Positions 11,532 to 24,000 of a stretch of DNA of 64,000 bases are shown here, in pieces; position 1 is the stretch's first letter; each line of letters opens with the position of its first letter. The position numbers were made by a program, and so were the translations under genes. The stretch is from Sipunculus nudus. Taxonomy: Eukaryota; Annelida; Sipuncula; Golfingiida; Sipunculidae. Below the pieces are notes generated by a model. The model made no database searches. It had not been told where the DNA came from and was given only the letters and a program-made list of their open reading frames with translations. The stretch covers positions 61,324,019 to 61,388,018 of the forward strand of contig CM049306.1 of the NCBI GenBank assembly GCA_026874595.1, in the 5' to 3' direction.

Positions 11532-13919
11532 GTAAGTATTCTTCACATTTATCTTATTATTATTAATTATTATTTATTATTGATTTTTAAAGATATATAT
11601 ATATATACAGCATGGCCTGTTAAGAAAACATTCTGTGTCCTTTCTATTTGGTTTTGTCCGGCCACGCTAGACAATGCAAAAGAGCAAATTTCCTATCAAC
11701 AAGGTAATTTGTTTTGTGTTTAAGGCGGCATTCTAGCAAACAGGAATTTCAATTCATTCTGGTAATACCCCGAAGACTAATCCGTATTTCCTACAGACTT
11801 TTGCAGATTTCGTCCTGAACACAGGAACATTAGACTACCTTGACATTTATCAACAGTTTCAGCAGATTTCTCAGCAAAAACTTGCGAGTAGGAAAATTTG
11901 TCCATTTGTGCAACTTAGATGTGGGAAATTTTCATAATAAATCACACCAGCACACTTGACAATGACATTCTGCATGTCCATACTATTCTGTTTACTTTAT
12001 TACAGCCAGGTTTACTCTGGTTCTTCTCTCTGTCTGCTGTGGTCTCATCAATCTGTCAGCTGTCCATGGACAACGTGAAGACTGCCTCGGGCTTATCGAC
12101 GACATTGATTATGAAGTACAACAATACGTAAGTACTAATCACAATTCAGTAGTTGGGCTTTGTTTAAAGAATACAGCTGATTTTCACCAAAAAATTTTTG
12201 AAATTTCTATATCCGTTTACGAGAGTTAACACTATTTTTGCTAATAAAAAACTTTTCGTAATTTTAAAGATTTATTTATTGAGGACGCGTATATATTGTG
12301 CATCTATATTGAATGAGTATGTATAATATTTGAGCAGGTTGTGATAAGTTGCTTTTTCAGCTTTTTATTGATTAAATTAATTGAATTGACACACTATCCA
12401 AAAGAGTGGATATTAATTAATATTTGTATTTATTTAAATGAATATTTGAAATATAAGGTAAAATATTATCCTTTTCTTTTATCTGCAACATTAAAATAAT
12501 TATTTTTATAAACAAATGATGGAATATTACAGTGTACCATCCACCGGTCAGTTATCACTCTGGAGAATGCCTGCTCTGCTAATCTGACCAAATATCGAGC
12601 ACCTGCAGCAATACAAGAACAAATAATTTACCCCAACACAACAACATTAAAGGTTTGTATAAACCCTGGCAATGTAAAAGGCAGTGCAAAAGAACATGCT
12701 TTGATCTTGAAAATTAAAATTTAGGTAAACAGTTAGTAAACTACTCAGTCTTCTTTTGATTTAACTGAATTAATGAATGTCTGTCATAAATTCTAGCAAA
12801 GAATAGAGGATGACGTGTCCAATTATGATATATTTGTTATAATAATAAGGGGTCACGAAACGTATTATGCCAAAAAGTTATTTCAATAATAATAACTTTT
12901 TAACATGTTTTAAAGATTTCTTTTCACTTGCATAAGTAGAACTTATTAATATTGCGAGTTTGACAATAAAAGCAAAAAAAAAAAGCTCATATATCAAGTG
13001 ACAACTTGATGGCGCTGACAAACTACAGATGACTTGACGGGAATAGTACTTAAAACAATAAAACATAGATACATAAGAAATAGGATATGATGATCTATAA
13101 CTGATTGTATTAGGAATATTTTTCTGATTGTTCGGGTCGGTTGTTATTTCAGGAGGCATGGAGAGTCCTGAACAAACTGAAAACCTATAGTGTCACAGCG
13201 AGTCGTATGTGCTTCCGTCCAGGAAACAAAAGCAAAGATCCGGATATAAACTTCTGCACCACACACGAACTGATTGGTCACTATTTGAATAACATGCAGC
13301 AAATTCTGGTAACGAATGAATTTTTCTCCTAAAACGGTTGCATCATTTAACATTTGCTATTTTGTTATTAGCAGACTGAATTTTTTGGTATGTTAGAATA
13401 TCTGTCAGTCAAAATGTAACATGAGCTGTATATATGTCTCTGTGTTTACCATTTATTAATTTGTTTACTATCAATATAGAAATTTAAAACGTGGTATTTT
13501 TAAACGAAATATGAATTTAAAAATCAGTTTAAAAATTTAGCTAAACGTTTGTTTCTGTCTTTTACTCTGTTTTAATAATCCAAAAAGAACAGTTTTATTC
13601 AAAATAATGTATCGTTATTGACAAGTGCAAATTAAAAAAAATACCTTTAAACGTTTTTCCAAATTTTAATAAATTTCCGGATGAGATTTTAAGCAGATAC
13701 AAGACGTGATTATTACAGCTCTTTCTGACTGTCCTTCAGAACTGTAATTATTTTATTATTATATTTTCACAGTGCTTCAGGCAGGATTTCTATGAAGAAG
13801 AGTCCACAGAACAGCAACTCAGCACTTTTAACATAAGCACTGTATCCCAGCGCGCTACACATTATGTTGTAACCATGCGACAACTTTTAAAGGTCATTCA
13901 CTTAGCCCTAAAGAAGTAG
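11528..13919 (+). CDS. Gene 1: putative secreted helical cytokine, five exons, 182 aa
   Basis: The exons are 11528-11531, 12006-12127, 12533-12652, 13153-13308 and 13773-13919. Introns of 474, 405, 500 and 464 bp all start GT and end AG, with phases 1, 0, 0, 0. The product has a hydrophobic signal peptide (about residues 3-23, core TLVLLSVCCGLINL), then a mature chain of about 159 residues with six Cys (28, 43, 56, 102, 117, 135) and N-glycosylation sequons at 59, 77, 107 and 154. Amphipathic segments follow the exons: DCLGLIDDIDYEVQQY ends exon 2, EAWRVLNKLKTYSV starts exon 4, and RATHYVVTMRQLLKVIHLAL ends the protein. Length, exon count, phase pattern and terminal helix fit class I four-helix cytokines and hormones, which signal through JAK/STAT-coupled receptors in vertebrates. 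No sequence motif specific to one vertebrate family is visible, so cytokine identity is inferred. A TATA box, a kB-like site and an IRF-like site lie upstream, and an ATTAAA polyadenylation signal lies 65 bp after the stop. Confidence 0.8.
12006..12127 (+). CDS. Gene 1 exon 2 (signal peptide, helix A)
   Basis: The acceptor is TTTATTACAG and the donor TAC|GTAAGT. It encodes two bases plus 40 codons: the hydrophobic core of the signal peptide, a likely cleavage after VHG, then one Cys and an acidic helix ending VQQY at the exon edge. Confidence 0.85.
12533..12652 (+). CDS. Gene 1 exon 3
   Basis: The acceptor is AATATTACAG and the donor AAG|GTTTGT. It has 40 codons, phase 0 at both ends. It starts with Cys (CTIHRSVITLENACSANLTK), as exon 3 also does in genes 2 and 3. 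Sequons are NLT and NTT. Confidence 0.82.
13153..13308 (+). CDS. Gene 1 exon 4
   Basis: The acceptor is GTTATTTCAG and the donor CTG|GTAACG. It has 52 codons, phase 0 at both ends. It begins with the helix EAWRVLNKLKTYSVTASRMC, then a polar loop with sequon NKS and a second Cys, then a short helix ending NNMQQIL. Confidence 0.82.
13773..13919 (+). CDS. Gene 1 exon 5 (terminal helix)
   Basis: The acceptor is TATTTTCACAG and the stop TAG is at 13917-13919. It has 48 codons starting with Cys, an acidic linker, sequon NIS, then a long amphipathic helix through the C terminus (VSQRATHYVVTMRQLLKVIH), matching a helix D position. Confidence 0.82.
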   Translation, partial: CFRQDFYEEESTEQQLSTFNISTVSQRATHYVVTMRQLLKVIHLALKK

Positions 13920-13983
13920 AGTGCTTGGCAAAGAAAACGTTACAAAAAAGCAGCATTACGGTGTTATTGACGACTGATTTACA

Positions 13984-13989
13984 ATTAAA
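13984..13989 (+). terminator. Polyadenylation signal of gene 1
   Basis: ATTAAA, the common variant of AATAAA, lies 65 bp after the gene 1 stop and is followed by GT/T-rich sequence. Confidence 0.5.
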
Positions 13990-14189
13990 GTTTACTCAGG
14001 ATATTTTATTATATTTTGTAATATAGAGAAAATCGTTTTAAATATCAGCTCAGTTTAATTATCTATTTCTGTTTTTAACTATTAATTATACAATATAACA
14101 GCGAAATTAGAATCTATAGGATCTCTTCTGTTGTGATATTGTTGAACCTGAGGGAAATGTATGGTTTCATATGTCTGTTTTAATGCGAG

Positions 14190-14762
14190 TTGGTGGAAAC
14201 GACCTCTTGTTTACTTTTCTCTCTGACTTTTTATCGTGTCACTTTCATTCTTTCTTCATTGCGTTATTTTCTTACGTGTTCTCCTTTCTCTTTGGTTTGC
14301 TTTCTATCATTTTTGGCGCTCTTGTTTCCTCGTCGTCTTCTTGTGATATTCTCCTTGGCGTTCTTTCATTTTTTATCACTCCCTGTATTCCTCTCTCTCG
14401 CTGGTTACCCCTTCTTTTAGGCTCTTCTTTATTCCTTCCCGTTATTTCTCTCCCTCTCTCTGGTTTCCGTACTGTCTGGCTTTCTCCTTTCTCTACTGGA
14501 TTTCCTTAGATTCTTTCCCTCTGCCTTGCTGGTTTATCTCTGGCTTCTTCCTTTATCTTTTACTTCCCCTTTTCTGTCTTGATTTACTTTTTCTCTCAGA
14601 CTTCCCTGTTTTTCTCTGAATTCCTTGTTTTTCTGTGAATCTACCTTTTCCTCTTCTTCCGTCTGTCTGAGTGTTCATTGTATCTTCCTCCGTTCAGGCA
14701 TTTTTTTACTTTTCTTTTAACTTTCTCCCTTACTTTCTATGTTGGTTTCTTGTTTTTTTTAG
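14190..14762. repeat. Pyrimidine-rich, strand-asymmetric tract
   Basis: About 570 bp of strongly C/T-biased top strand made of degenerate TTCTCTCTGG/TTCCTTTCTC-like words. The long frames it opens (14171-14509) are Ser/Phe/Leu low-complexity artefacts and are not genes. It starts about 270 bp after the end of gene 1. Confidence 0.75.
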
Positions 14763-15637
14763 CATCTCTCCCCCACATAAAAAAGACGGCCTGTAATTCC
14801 CTGTATATCCCATCAATTGGAAGATGAAAATTATGTATTGCCAGCTTTTCAGAATAAGCGTATAATTACTTTAATAATTCTTCTTATATAATATCGTTCC
14901 TGTTTAATCATTCAGGGAGCTAATGGATCAGGAATAACAGCGGCGTATCCAGAATATGAGGTCGGGGGGGGGGGGGGGGCAGTTAACAGACAAATCTATA
15001 TACCGAATACTGAGTATATATATTCCGATTTTTTGTGCAAAGGTAGCATATGGCATATCAGGGCTTTTCATTTACTAGAACGCATTAATGGTGATGACGT
15101 TGAGGCAAAATTTTAATTTAAAATATCGGCTGGCGTAAATCTATACAGGATTTAAAGGATAGGACAATAACAAAGAGAATGTACAGCCTTTGAAATATCC
15201 ATATTTAAAATAAACAGGCCAAAAAGTGTAACTTCCTTGTTGTCGGTGATATCCAGTGAATGTATTGCATGTTAACAGAAGGATTAAATTAGAATGATTA
15301 ATTTGATAATGGCAAGTATAGAAGAGTCAATTTGATGGGATACTAAAAAAAAAACATGCATACAACTGTCCTTCGGTCGTGCGTTTACTGCATGATAAAA
15401 ATCAAACCATGGCTTATTTTATAATTTCCGGTGTTAATTGCAAGTTTTAATCGTGATCTTGGTGCAATAATGTTTTATGTCAGGTAGCCTGATAATGTCT
15501 ACCCACGATGTGAAAAATGTCTATCTCCTGTAATCTTTAGTAATTAAAAGGAAACCAACACATTTATCTAGATCGAATTTATTTAATATACTGAAATGAA
15601 ATGAAGCAAGGCAAATATTGAAATCTTTGTATTTATA

Positions 15638-15678
<41 letters not shown>

Positions 15679-15792
15679 CTTGGCTTTTATAATCAATCGT
15701 CCTTCATTAGGATGTGAGGGGTCAGATTTTATTACTGGTAATAGTAAATAAAGACAACCAATGGCGATCCAGGAAGCAACACACACACACAT

Positions 15793-15823
<31 letters not shown>

Positions 15824-17400
15824 TTATTTATAAAGCAATGCAAATATAAGAAATGCCTTATTGGTTTTCATGTATAAGGTTTTATTCATAAGGTTACGCC
15901 TCGTGAATTAGACAAGGGTTATGGTTATAAATACAACCACGTGACCGCGTGGCTGACTCAAACATAAATGACCACGTGGTGGTTTTGTTCATTAAGATCC
16001 TCATGTAGTTGAGAACAGGCCTGGTTACCCACGTTATGCTTCAGTACGAGTCCACGTATATCCGGGTACGGTATAGTTATAACTTCTGATCAGGACGTTG
16101 AAAGAGGCTTTAGCATTTAATTATACCATATACAATCTGAAACAGTATACACCAGCAACCGACTATTGGAATTATTGATAAAATGGCGATTTTCTATAGA
16201 CTAATACATATATATATATATATATATGTGTGAATATATATTCTTTCAAATGTCGATACGTCGATATGGTTGCCGATACGCGTTGTATACTGCATTTATC
16301 ATATCGAGGATAAAACAATGACTGCCATTAAATATTGATACAAGCCTAACAATAGCTATAATCTTAAATACTTGTACAGCTATAGCTACATTTTTTTTGT
16401 TATTTTGGCTCAATATTTGCTCAATTTTCAACACTTTTTGATTCGAAGACACAAGAAAATTCTAGAGGCTAACAGTCATGATGATCCAATAGGACAATTG
16501 ATACAAGCGATATCCTGTAATTTCTTATTATGAAATGCGCAGCTGACAGAGTGTTGAGAAAAACGTGAAGAAACCTGAAAATGGAAACTGAAATTATGAT
16601 CTTGAAATCGCTATGTACAAAAGCAAAATTTTATCCCTATACATTTTATCCCTATATGGTGAGGGGGACATGTCCCCCCCCCCCAAAAAAAACCCCCAAG
16701 GCCCATGATTGCTGACGTTCCTCGTTATAGATGAAATCTATACACATATTACATATTGCTGCCATTTAATTATTTTTTTAATTCTGTGATCGTAGCAGGG
16801 CACGTTTCCCTTTATAATCCACCATTTTACCTTTACCTGATTAAGTTTTTGCTCAATTTTTCGAGGTGTTTTTTTATACCGTTCAAAGAAGGCAGGAAAA
16901 TGTTATTGATTCATGGATTGGTATTCCCGGAATAACAACAACTATGTAATTTCATGACATGAAAACAGTCCATGATTTTCCCCGACAAAATACAAAGGAA
17001 CGATGGGAAGGGGGTGGGGTGCAAAGGGCTTGACACAAAATCGGAATTTGAATATTCAGTACTTTTATTGAATAAATACGGTTAAAGAAAAAGGTTTGGA
17101 AAATTCTGCCCACTTATTACGTATCTTAAACTATTTATCAAACGACAAATTGGGCACATCCTTTGAAATTATTACCTATCCATTTCTACATTTCATCAAT
17201 TTCTACCAAGGTATATTAGGACTAGTTTACCCTAAAATATCCATATGCTTTCTTGAAATGACGTTATATATAAAATAAGGATTTCTTTAATCAGTTGTTT
17301 TTATCAACTAATATTTTTTTCTTTGTAGAAATACAGAACATATAGATATTATGTTGTATTATAAGAAAGTAAAAACATGTATTATCAGAGCTTTATTCAG
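14763..17400. other. Noncoding stretch with TA microsatellites
   Basis: No gene is seen. It contains a poly-G run (14964-14980) preceded by GGCGTATCCAGAATATGAGG, TA-rich runs near 15640-15675, 15790-15826 and 16206-16228, and a G5-ACATGT-C5 palindrome at about 16660-16680. Confidence 0.6.
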
Positions 17401-17469
17401 AAAATGGTTTAAAAAGAAAAATCGGGCGAATCGTCAATATGTAATGCGTATCGAATTGAGTGTATCGCA

Positions 17470-17721
17470 ATGCGTATTGTACGTGAATTGGCAGACCGAG
17501 ACCAAGCCCTAGTAAAAGTATATAAGAAAGGAGAAACAGATTTATTACAAGTGCCAATTTACGAGCTGGGGGCTGTTCCCGATATTTTAAAAAGTAATTT
17601 CATATCCTTGAAATATGTATCAGCGCGCGTACATGCTGATAACCAGAGAATGTGTCACCTTTGCCAAGAGCAGATTATTTATCGAATATTTCACGTATTA
17701 ATAGGGTCAATGGGTGCTTAA
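17470..17721 (+). pseudogene. Probable non-LTR retrotransposon C-terminal scrap
   Basis: An 83-codon open frame. Its second half, ADNQRMCHLCQEQ followed by FHVLI, resembles the C-x2-C...H...(C) knuckle at the C terminus of LINE ORF2 proteins, in which the reading around the zinc-binding residues is often R-x-C-x-x-C. The final Cys is not present. The first half is not recognised. A better-preserved version of the same knuckle is seen in the decayed LINE at 57150-58480. Confidence 0.3.
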
Positions 17722-19780
17722 GGCTTGGAGCTCTTTGCGAAACATAAAACCACATGTATGGTGGTAAACCAGGATACATGCGTGGCTATGATAAAATAAT
17801 ATATTGTCTGTATGTTATTATATCCCTATCTGTGATGACCTAGTGGATACGGAAAACAAGACCCTACTCATAAAGTATATATACATGCACACTTACATTT
17901 GTCTGGACGTAATGATTCCTAAAACTGAATTAACACCCAGGTCTCCAAAGTATGTATCAAATCGGTTATCAAATGTACTCATTTCTGTTGTAACTCTTGA
18001 ATATAAAAATAATACTAGGTTATAGACAATACCTAGTCCAAAAAGTACATAATTATCAAAGTGTGCATATAAAGAATTATAGAAACTCTATGTTGTTATA
18101 CCTTGTTTAGGAAGTAACTTGATTTAGAATGTCCTGCTCCAGTTGTTATCAGTCCGTCTCAGTTGTTGAATATCCTCTACAGTTCACCACAAACAACTGA
18201 TCAATAGTTTATGATCATGGACACAGTGGATGGTGTCTCTCATGTTGAGAGTGTTTGGATACTTTGTTCGCGACGGTTTCATATTCATGATATTCGCTAT
18301 ATAAAGATAATCGCGAAAATGAAGGCTTCCTGAATAAAACACCTCATCAACACAGGCGAACGGTCATTTATAATTACCATATTGGCATTGTATGTATGTT
18401 ATTCAAGCGACCATACCTTTACATTCAAAAGAAGAAAGACATATTTATTTTATAATTAATAGCATATATTTTATGTTACCTGTAAATAAAAGTTAGACAT
18501 TATAAATTATATCTGATCTTTTACATTATCTGCCTGCAAAGGACAATGTCCTCGTCAAATTGTTATTTGAGTGCGCATGTTAAATAATCATTGTGCCACT
18601 CGATATACTATATGTGTAGGTCACTGCATGCATGGAGCTTCGCTTAATAATAAAAAAAGTGACAATCGCGAAATATTAGCCTCGATTGCGGATGTTAAAA
18701 CATGCAACCACAGTATTAACAACATGTTTCACTTATATTTTGTGGGCGGGGCTGGCAGAAAAAAAGTAGAAATAACTTGGTATGAAATACAAAAACCAAA
18801 CTTCAAGACATGAGTGAAGGAAGCTAAGAGGGCGCACCCATATCTCACCTAATTAGGTGAAGGATCTTGGCAGCGGCCCCCGTAGCAAGGAAATAGCATA
18901 TATCCTATATACAGTCATACTCTCCAGAAAATACTATTATATGATATATGCAATTGAAGATTCCTTCATATATACTCTTTGTGACAAGTGAAATTCCTTT
19001 AAACACTAAAATAATGATAAAGGGAATTGTTTCCTTTTCTGACGGCTAAACATAAGATCATATTTTGTAATCAGTCTTCACCGTCTCTAGGTAAGTGTGT
19101 CTATTTGTCCGTCAATCTTTCGACAAGGAAGCTCTGATGCGGGGGCTGATATAGAGGAGTGGAATTTCAAGAATGAGTCCGGTATTGTTTGAACCCTTAA
19201 ATATCCGGGTTTATCTAGTATGTATTTAAAAATATTTAGACTAATTATGTGTACATAAAGTGATTTACAAATAATAAGATATGATAAGACATATCAATAG
19301 GCATACTATGTTCTAAGTCCTTCACATATGGTCATTTTATCCACTTATCACCACTAAATTATCATAAAATGAAAAATATAGATTTCCAAACTAAAGCTGA
19401 TGTTACTTGGTATTTAGACGTTTTAAACCCAAATGGCTCAACGTTATCTCGGTTATAGGGATATTCCTTTGTTCGTCATCTCTTCATCCCTCCTCAACCG
19501 TACGACACACAGCACTTGTAACAAAAATCCACAAAAATGTAGTCAGTCTGAGCCTGATATCCATGCGTGATGTGATCGCGTTAAAAATTAGATCACTATA
19601 GCAAATTTTCATCCATCTGCTGAACGAAAAACAAAAGGTTTGAGCACTTCAATAGGGGCTACTCTTACAGGTAAACTAAAAAAACACTCAGGGTCTACTC
19701 ATAGGTGGCAGCATATATTGCCCTACCATTTGATGTGCTTGCTCATCCTGCAGATTTAGCTTTCATTTTAGGTAAAATCC
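17722..19780. other. AT-rich noncoding stretch
   Basis: Intergenic. The small ORFs have no domain, splice context or biased composition. Nothing recognised. Confidence 0.55.
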
Positions 19781-19799
19781 GTGCAAAAAAATTAGTTGC

Positions 19800-20135
19800 T
19801 CATGAATCGCTTTAATTTCCTCCGCCGAGAGGGTATGCGTTTATGAATCCCCCTTCGTGTATGTATTTGTTCACAACATAACTCTCGCAATCATGAAGAA
19901 TCATGAAATTTTCAGGGCACCTCGGGGAAAGGGCCAGTGAAGAATCGATTGGATGTTTTTGTGGGTCCGGATAATGTACCGGATCCAGAACGCTTGCAGG
20001 AATATTCACAAATGTGTAGTCACATATGCACTATTGAATTTAGGAATATGGGCCGAAGAAGTGAATGCAAAATTAATGTGGGGAACTTATGCACCAATGA
20101 ACCTAGGAATATGGGCCAATCAATGTATGAAAAGA
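19800..20135 (+). repeat. Dispersed repeat family B, copy 1
   Basis: Contains GTATTTGTTCACAACATAAC, CTCGCAATCATGA, and twice TTAGGAATATGGGCC. The same phrases in the same order recur at about 29505-29705 (same orientation), and part of them recurs inverted at about 61600-61740. The overlapping 83- and 87-codon frames are inside this repeat and are not called as genes. Confidence 0.7.
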
Positions 20136-20978
20136 CGGGTTATAACCACATTAAGGACCGCCCAATTGGCGGAGGACTGCATTCCTGAGAATGCATATTT
20201 TTTTAGTAACATTTAGTTTGCTTATTCGATTTTTTTTATCAATGAATGCATAAGAATGGTGAGAAATACTTTGTTTGCTCACATGTTTTATTTTATTGTT
20301 TAGCATTCGTGTCATGCATGTATTGATCAGCTTTTGTGATGAATTTTTGAAAATCAGGGAATAAAGCGATTTAAATGCCTTAATATTTCTTCCTTGAAAA
20401 AGAAATCTCTGCATATACGCACAGATGGTTGATTATCCGCATTGACCATGCGGAAATGTGGTTATATCGGTGGCACATAACCCTTACCAGAGTTACAACA
20501 CTTAACATGCGTGTCCGCCTCTCTCCTGAGCTGCTGCCCTCGCAGGTTAAATGCACTGAATGACATGAAATCTGATTCATTACGTCACGCACTCTTTGCC
20601 CAGCATGCACTTATTTAAAGCCGGAGGCAAAGCAGGCTGTCTGTGGGCAGGGCCAGGGGATGGTTTATTATAATGGTCAGCTCTCTGACTCAAACTAACC
20701 ATACTAATAAAAACCCTTAATGACGATACTTCCAAGAAAATAGACTGAAAGTAGTAAGGCATCGAACCAAGAGATGTCTTAAGTTCAATGCGGACAGGCG
20801 ACAGGTGATTTTACGTAACTTTCCTGTATATATTGTAAAAATTCCAACTATATAACTATGAGTTTTTACAGGGCAATTGGGTTTGTTCTGGTTAATAACT
20901 ACACCGTTTTATTTTTCTTTAATTTCAAGGATGCATGTTAAATTCCCCACGAGGCTGCATCCACGCATGTGCACTCTG

Positions 20979-20986
20979 TATAAATA
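20979..20986 (+). promoter_or_regulatory. TATA box of gene 2
   Basis: TATAAATA lies 78 bp upstream of the proposed initiator ATG at 21057. The spacing matches genes 1, 3 and 4. A Rel-like half site (GGGGAATTT on the minus strand, about 20940-20948) lies about 30 bp further upstream. Confidence 0.5.
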
Positions 20987-21056
20987 TGCTCGGGGCCAAC
21001 CCAAAGGGCACACAAATCAAAGGCAAACCTTGCAACATTTGAAGACAAACAGAACC

Positions 21057-21078
21057 ATGCAGCTTTCCATCGCCAAAG
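21057..21078 (+). CDS. Gene 2 exon 1 (candidate)
   Basis: ATG plus six codons plus one base (MQLSIAK, then G|), followed by donor GTTGGT, which is weak because of T at +3. It is chosen because it lies 78 bp after TATAAATA and ends AAAG| like exon 1 of genes 3 and 4. Alternatives are ATGTTCG|GTAATC at 23313, close behind a TATATATA, and ATGTACT|GTATGT at 23748. All three are phase 1 and give a sound signal peptide. Confidence 0.42.
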
Positions 21079-24000
21079 GTTGGTAGTTTTTGTAAATATC
21101 ATAGATGCGATGATATATTTTGCAATGCTGTTCATAGTTACAGCTGATATTCATGGTTTTACAAAATATACGGGAATAATGATCATGATAATATTGGAAA
21201 GATAATATCTATGATCAAACCGTGAATATCGAACTCAGTTTGTATTCTTAAAACTCGTTCTGCAACACGTGGTAACTGGCGATCAAGATCACTTTCGCGA
21301 TCCAGGCAGGAGCATTGAAAATTTAAGGTGTCCTTACGATAGGGACCAAGTTTTCAAGACACCCGATTGTTTGCGTTTCCTTACGTTTCTAGTTTTTTTT
21401 TCTATCAGAGTTGTTTTGCTTTTTCGTTATGTTTTCTTGACTTTTACGTTTGCGATACTGAACGTTTCTGGCGTTGTATTATATTAGGGTTGTTGTGCTA
21501 TTATGTTAACGTTTTCCTGACGTCTGCTCCCGATAGTTTGCGTTTCCTTGTGCTTCTAGGCTTTTTTAACTTGCGATGTTAAGCTCTTTTTGTGCGTTTT
21601 CTTAACGTTTACCTGTGATTGCACGAACTACTTTGAGCAGGTACAAAATCTGTCAACACATCGGTTCCCTGTCCCAAGTGTCACGCATTTTCTGTTTTCT
21701 GTTTAAGTAGGACGTCCACTTAATTTATAATGCAGCCCTCAGTATATGGCTGCCATTCGACAGGACTATATTCACGGATGTAGTTTCAAGGTTTAAGGTT
21801 GCATCCTCGGAAGAAAAAACCTTCCTTAAAAAGCAAACTTTAAACTTGTTTTAAATTCTTTGGGACCCGATAAGATGTATAACACTTTAAACCTAGTGTT
21901 CTTTCTTCTGGTACATGCAAGTATTGATGAAATGCACTGATGAAAAATATTATTTTATATAAAAAAGTTAAACTTGTTTAAAAGTGTGCACATGGAGAAA
22001 GCCACTTTTCGGTTGGCTAATATTAAGGCAGATTGCACTAACTCAAAACAGCTTTTTTTCTTCATCATATTTCTTTCTGTTCAAAATGAAAATGCTATAC
22101 TTTAAAGCAACACATTAGTTTTGGTTTTAATTTGTTCTGTTGATAGTCACAATTTGTTCACTCTTTTGTCTTTAAATGCATAGCTATGGATAGAGGAAAA
22201 TATTAAGGGGCTAGATGCAAAAGCGTATAGTGGGAATTTAAATTATTTGTAAGCGTTACTTATTACGGATTCTCTGTGTGTGCGTGTGTCTGTGTGTGAG
22301 ATAGAGAGATACTCACGTAAGATGTAACGGGGTTTTTTTTTTAGCCGATAAAAATTCTGATCGTATGGGCAAAAACTGTGTATATTTCAAAACTTTATTA
22401 AAATGTGATGTTTGCATCAAACCTGTATCTCATGTGGGAATGCATAATTGTTTATTTGAAATATATCTTAAAAGAGCTATAAAGGAGTTACCGTAATTTT
22501 AAACCGTAATATGGTGTTACTTAATAGTCTATTTCCACAAAACAGAATAACAATGGATAAAAGTTTTACTTTCTGTGCCACATGCAAATTCAATTAATAA
22601 ATAATATTACCTGTTTTTATGGGAAAATATTATTTCCATATAAAATCCCTTGTTCCACGTGATAACAACACTCCCACGACATTTAGTAATCCAAGGTGCG
22701 TTTGTTTACTTTATCAATGAAACATAGCTTGAACTGAGTGTTAAAGCTTTAATAAACAACCACGGAAGATCCGCAGCATACTAACACATAATTAATAAAA
22801 TGTTGGGGTTTTTATCAATTTATAGTCTTGGCCTAAATTGGGTAGCTTGATCACAGAGATGCTCTTTAAAACTTATTCCTCTGTCAGACGGTGTTGAAAT
22901 CCATGCTTATTACTCGAGATAGGGATATATTCTTAATGAAGATCCTAACTTAAAAGGAAGAGGCACAAATTGAGCTTTCAATTAAATTTATTAATTGTGA
23001 AACTTACTTTCGGTAAAACTACGTTTACATTTAGTTTCGATGTTAAGGTATAAAATGCACCCACTGTTAATGTGTTTATACCACGACTACAATTAAACAA
23101 AGCATGTTTATCTCAAAAGGTAAGACAACCGAACAGGGTATGTGATGGTTGACGTCTTTTATTTTCTTAAATTTCTATAGTTCTTCTACTGCTTGTATAC
23201 TATTCTGTGACTTATAACCCCTCAATCAGGGTCGAATTCTATATGGTAAAACTATATATTTTGCTTTATATATACACAGACCCTTGAAAAGCCATTGAAA
23301 CTTAATTTTGAAATGTTCGGTAATCACCTGAGCATTTGAGCAATGGAAGCATATACCAGGAATATCCACATTACAAAGCGACATTTGAACAGGTTTAATG
23401 GTTTTAATGATTTAAATAGCTCCAGTCGTAAAAAAAAGAACAAAGCTTTATACTAAGCGCTTTGTTAATTTTATTCTTACGTAAAATATGTTCCTCTTAT
23501 CCTTAGAATGATTGCCTGACATCCAAGTTACTATAACCTCGACAACATATACATGTACCATTAATATATAGATCTATGTATATTTATTCTGTACAGCCAT
23601 GCATGGTTGTATGATAGATAAAAGTATACTTAAACAGTATAATAACAATCATGACCTATTAAACGTGTTATTGTTGAATGCTTCAGTTGACCCGATTGAT
23701 AAAATTTGATTAGCAAGTGCTTTTAGCGTACCTCGGGGGCCGCGCTGGATGTACTGTATGTTTATTGAGAATTTTTACGTACAGTGTATTTAACCCTTTA
23801 CTGTTTACATTTATTTAAGATTTCCGACAAATTCTGACACTATTTATATTTACACTAACAGCCATATCTTTTCAAGCTTTTTTTGTATCTTTATCAAATT
23901 TTCAACGGTTCCCACTAAGAGGGTTTGCTGAAGATTATTGAAAATCATTGAAACTTAGAAGTAATATGCAAAATTTTTGTCCTGAAAGAATACATATCAT

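Noticed and set aside
14171-14509. 112-codon hydrophobic ORF
   Set aside because: Translation of a pyrimidine-rich tract; low complexity.
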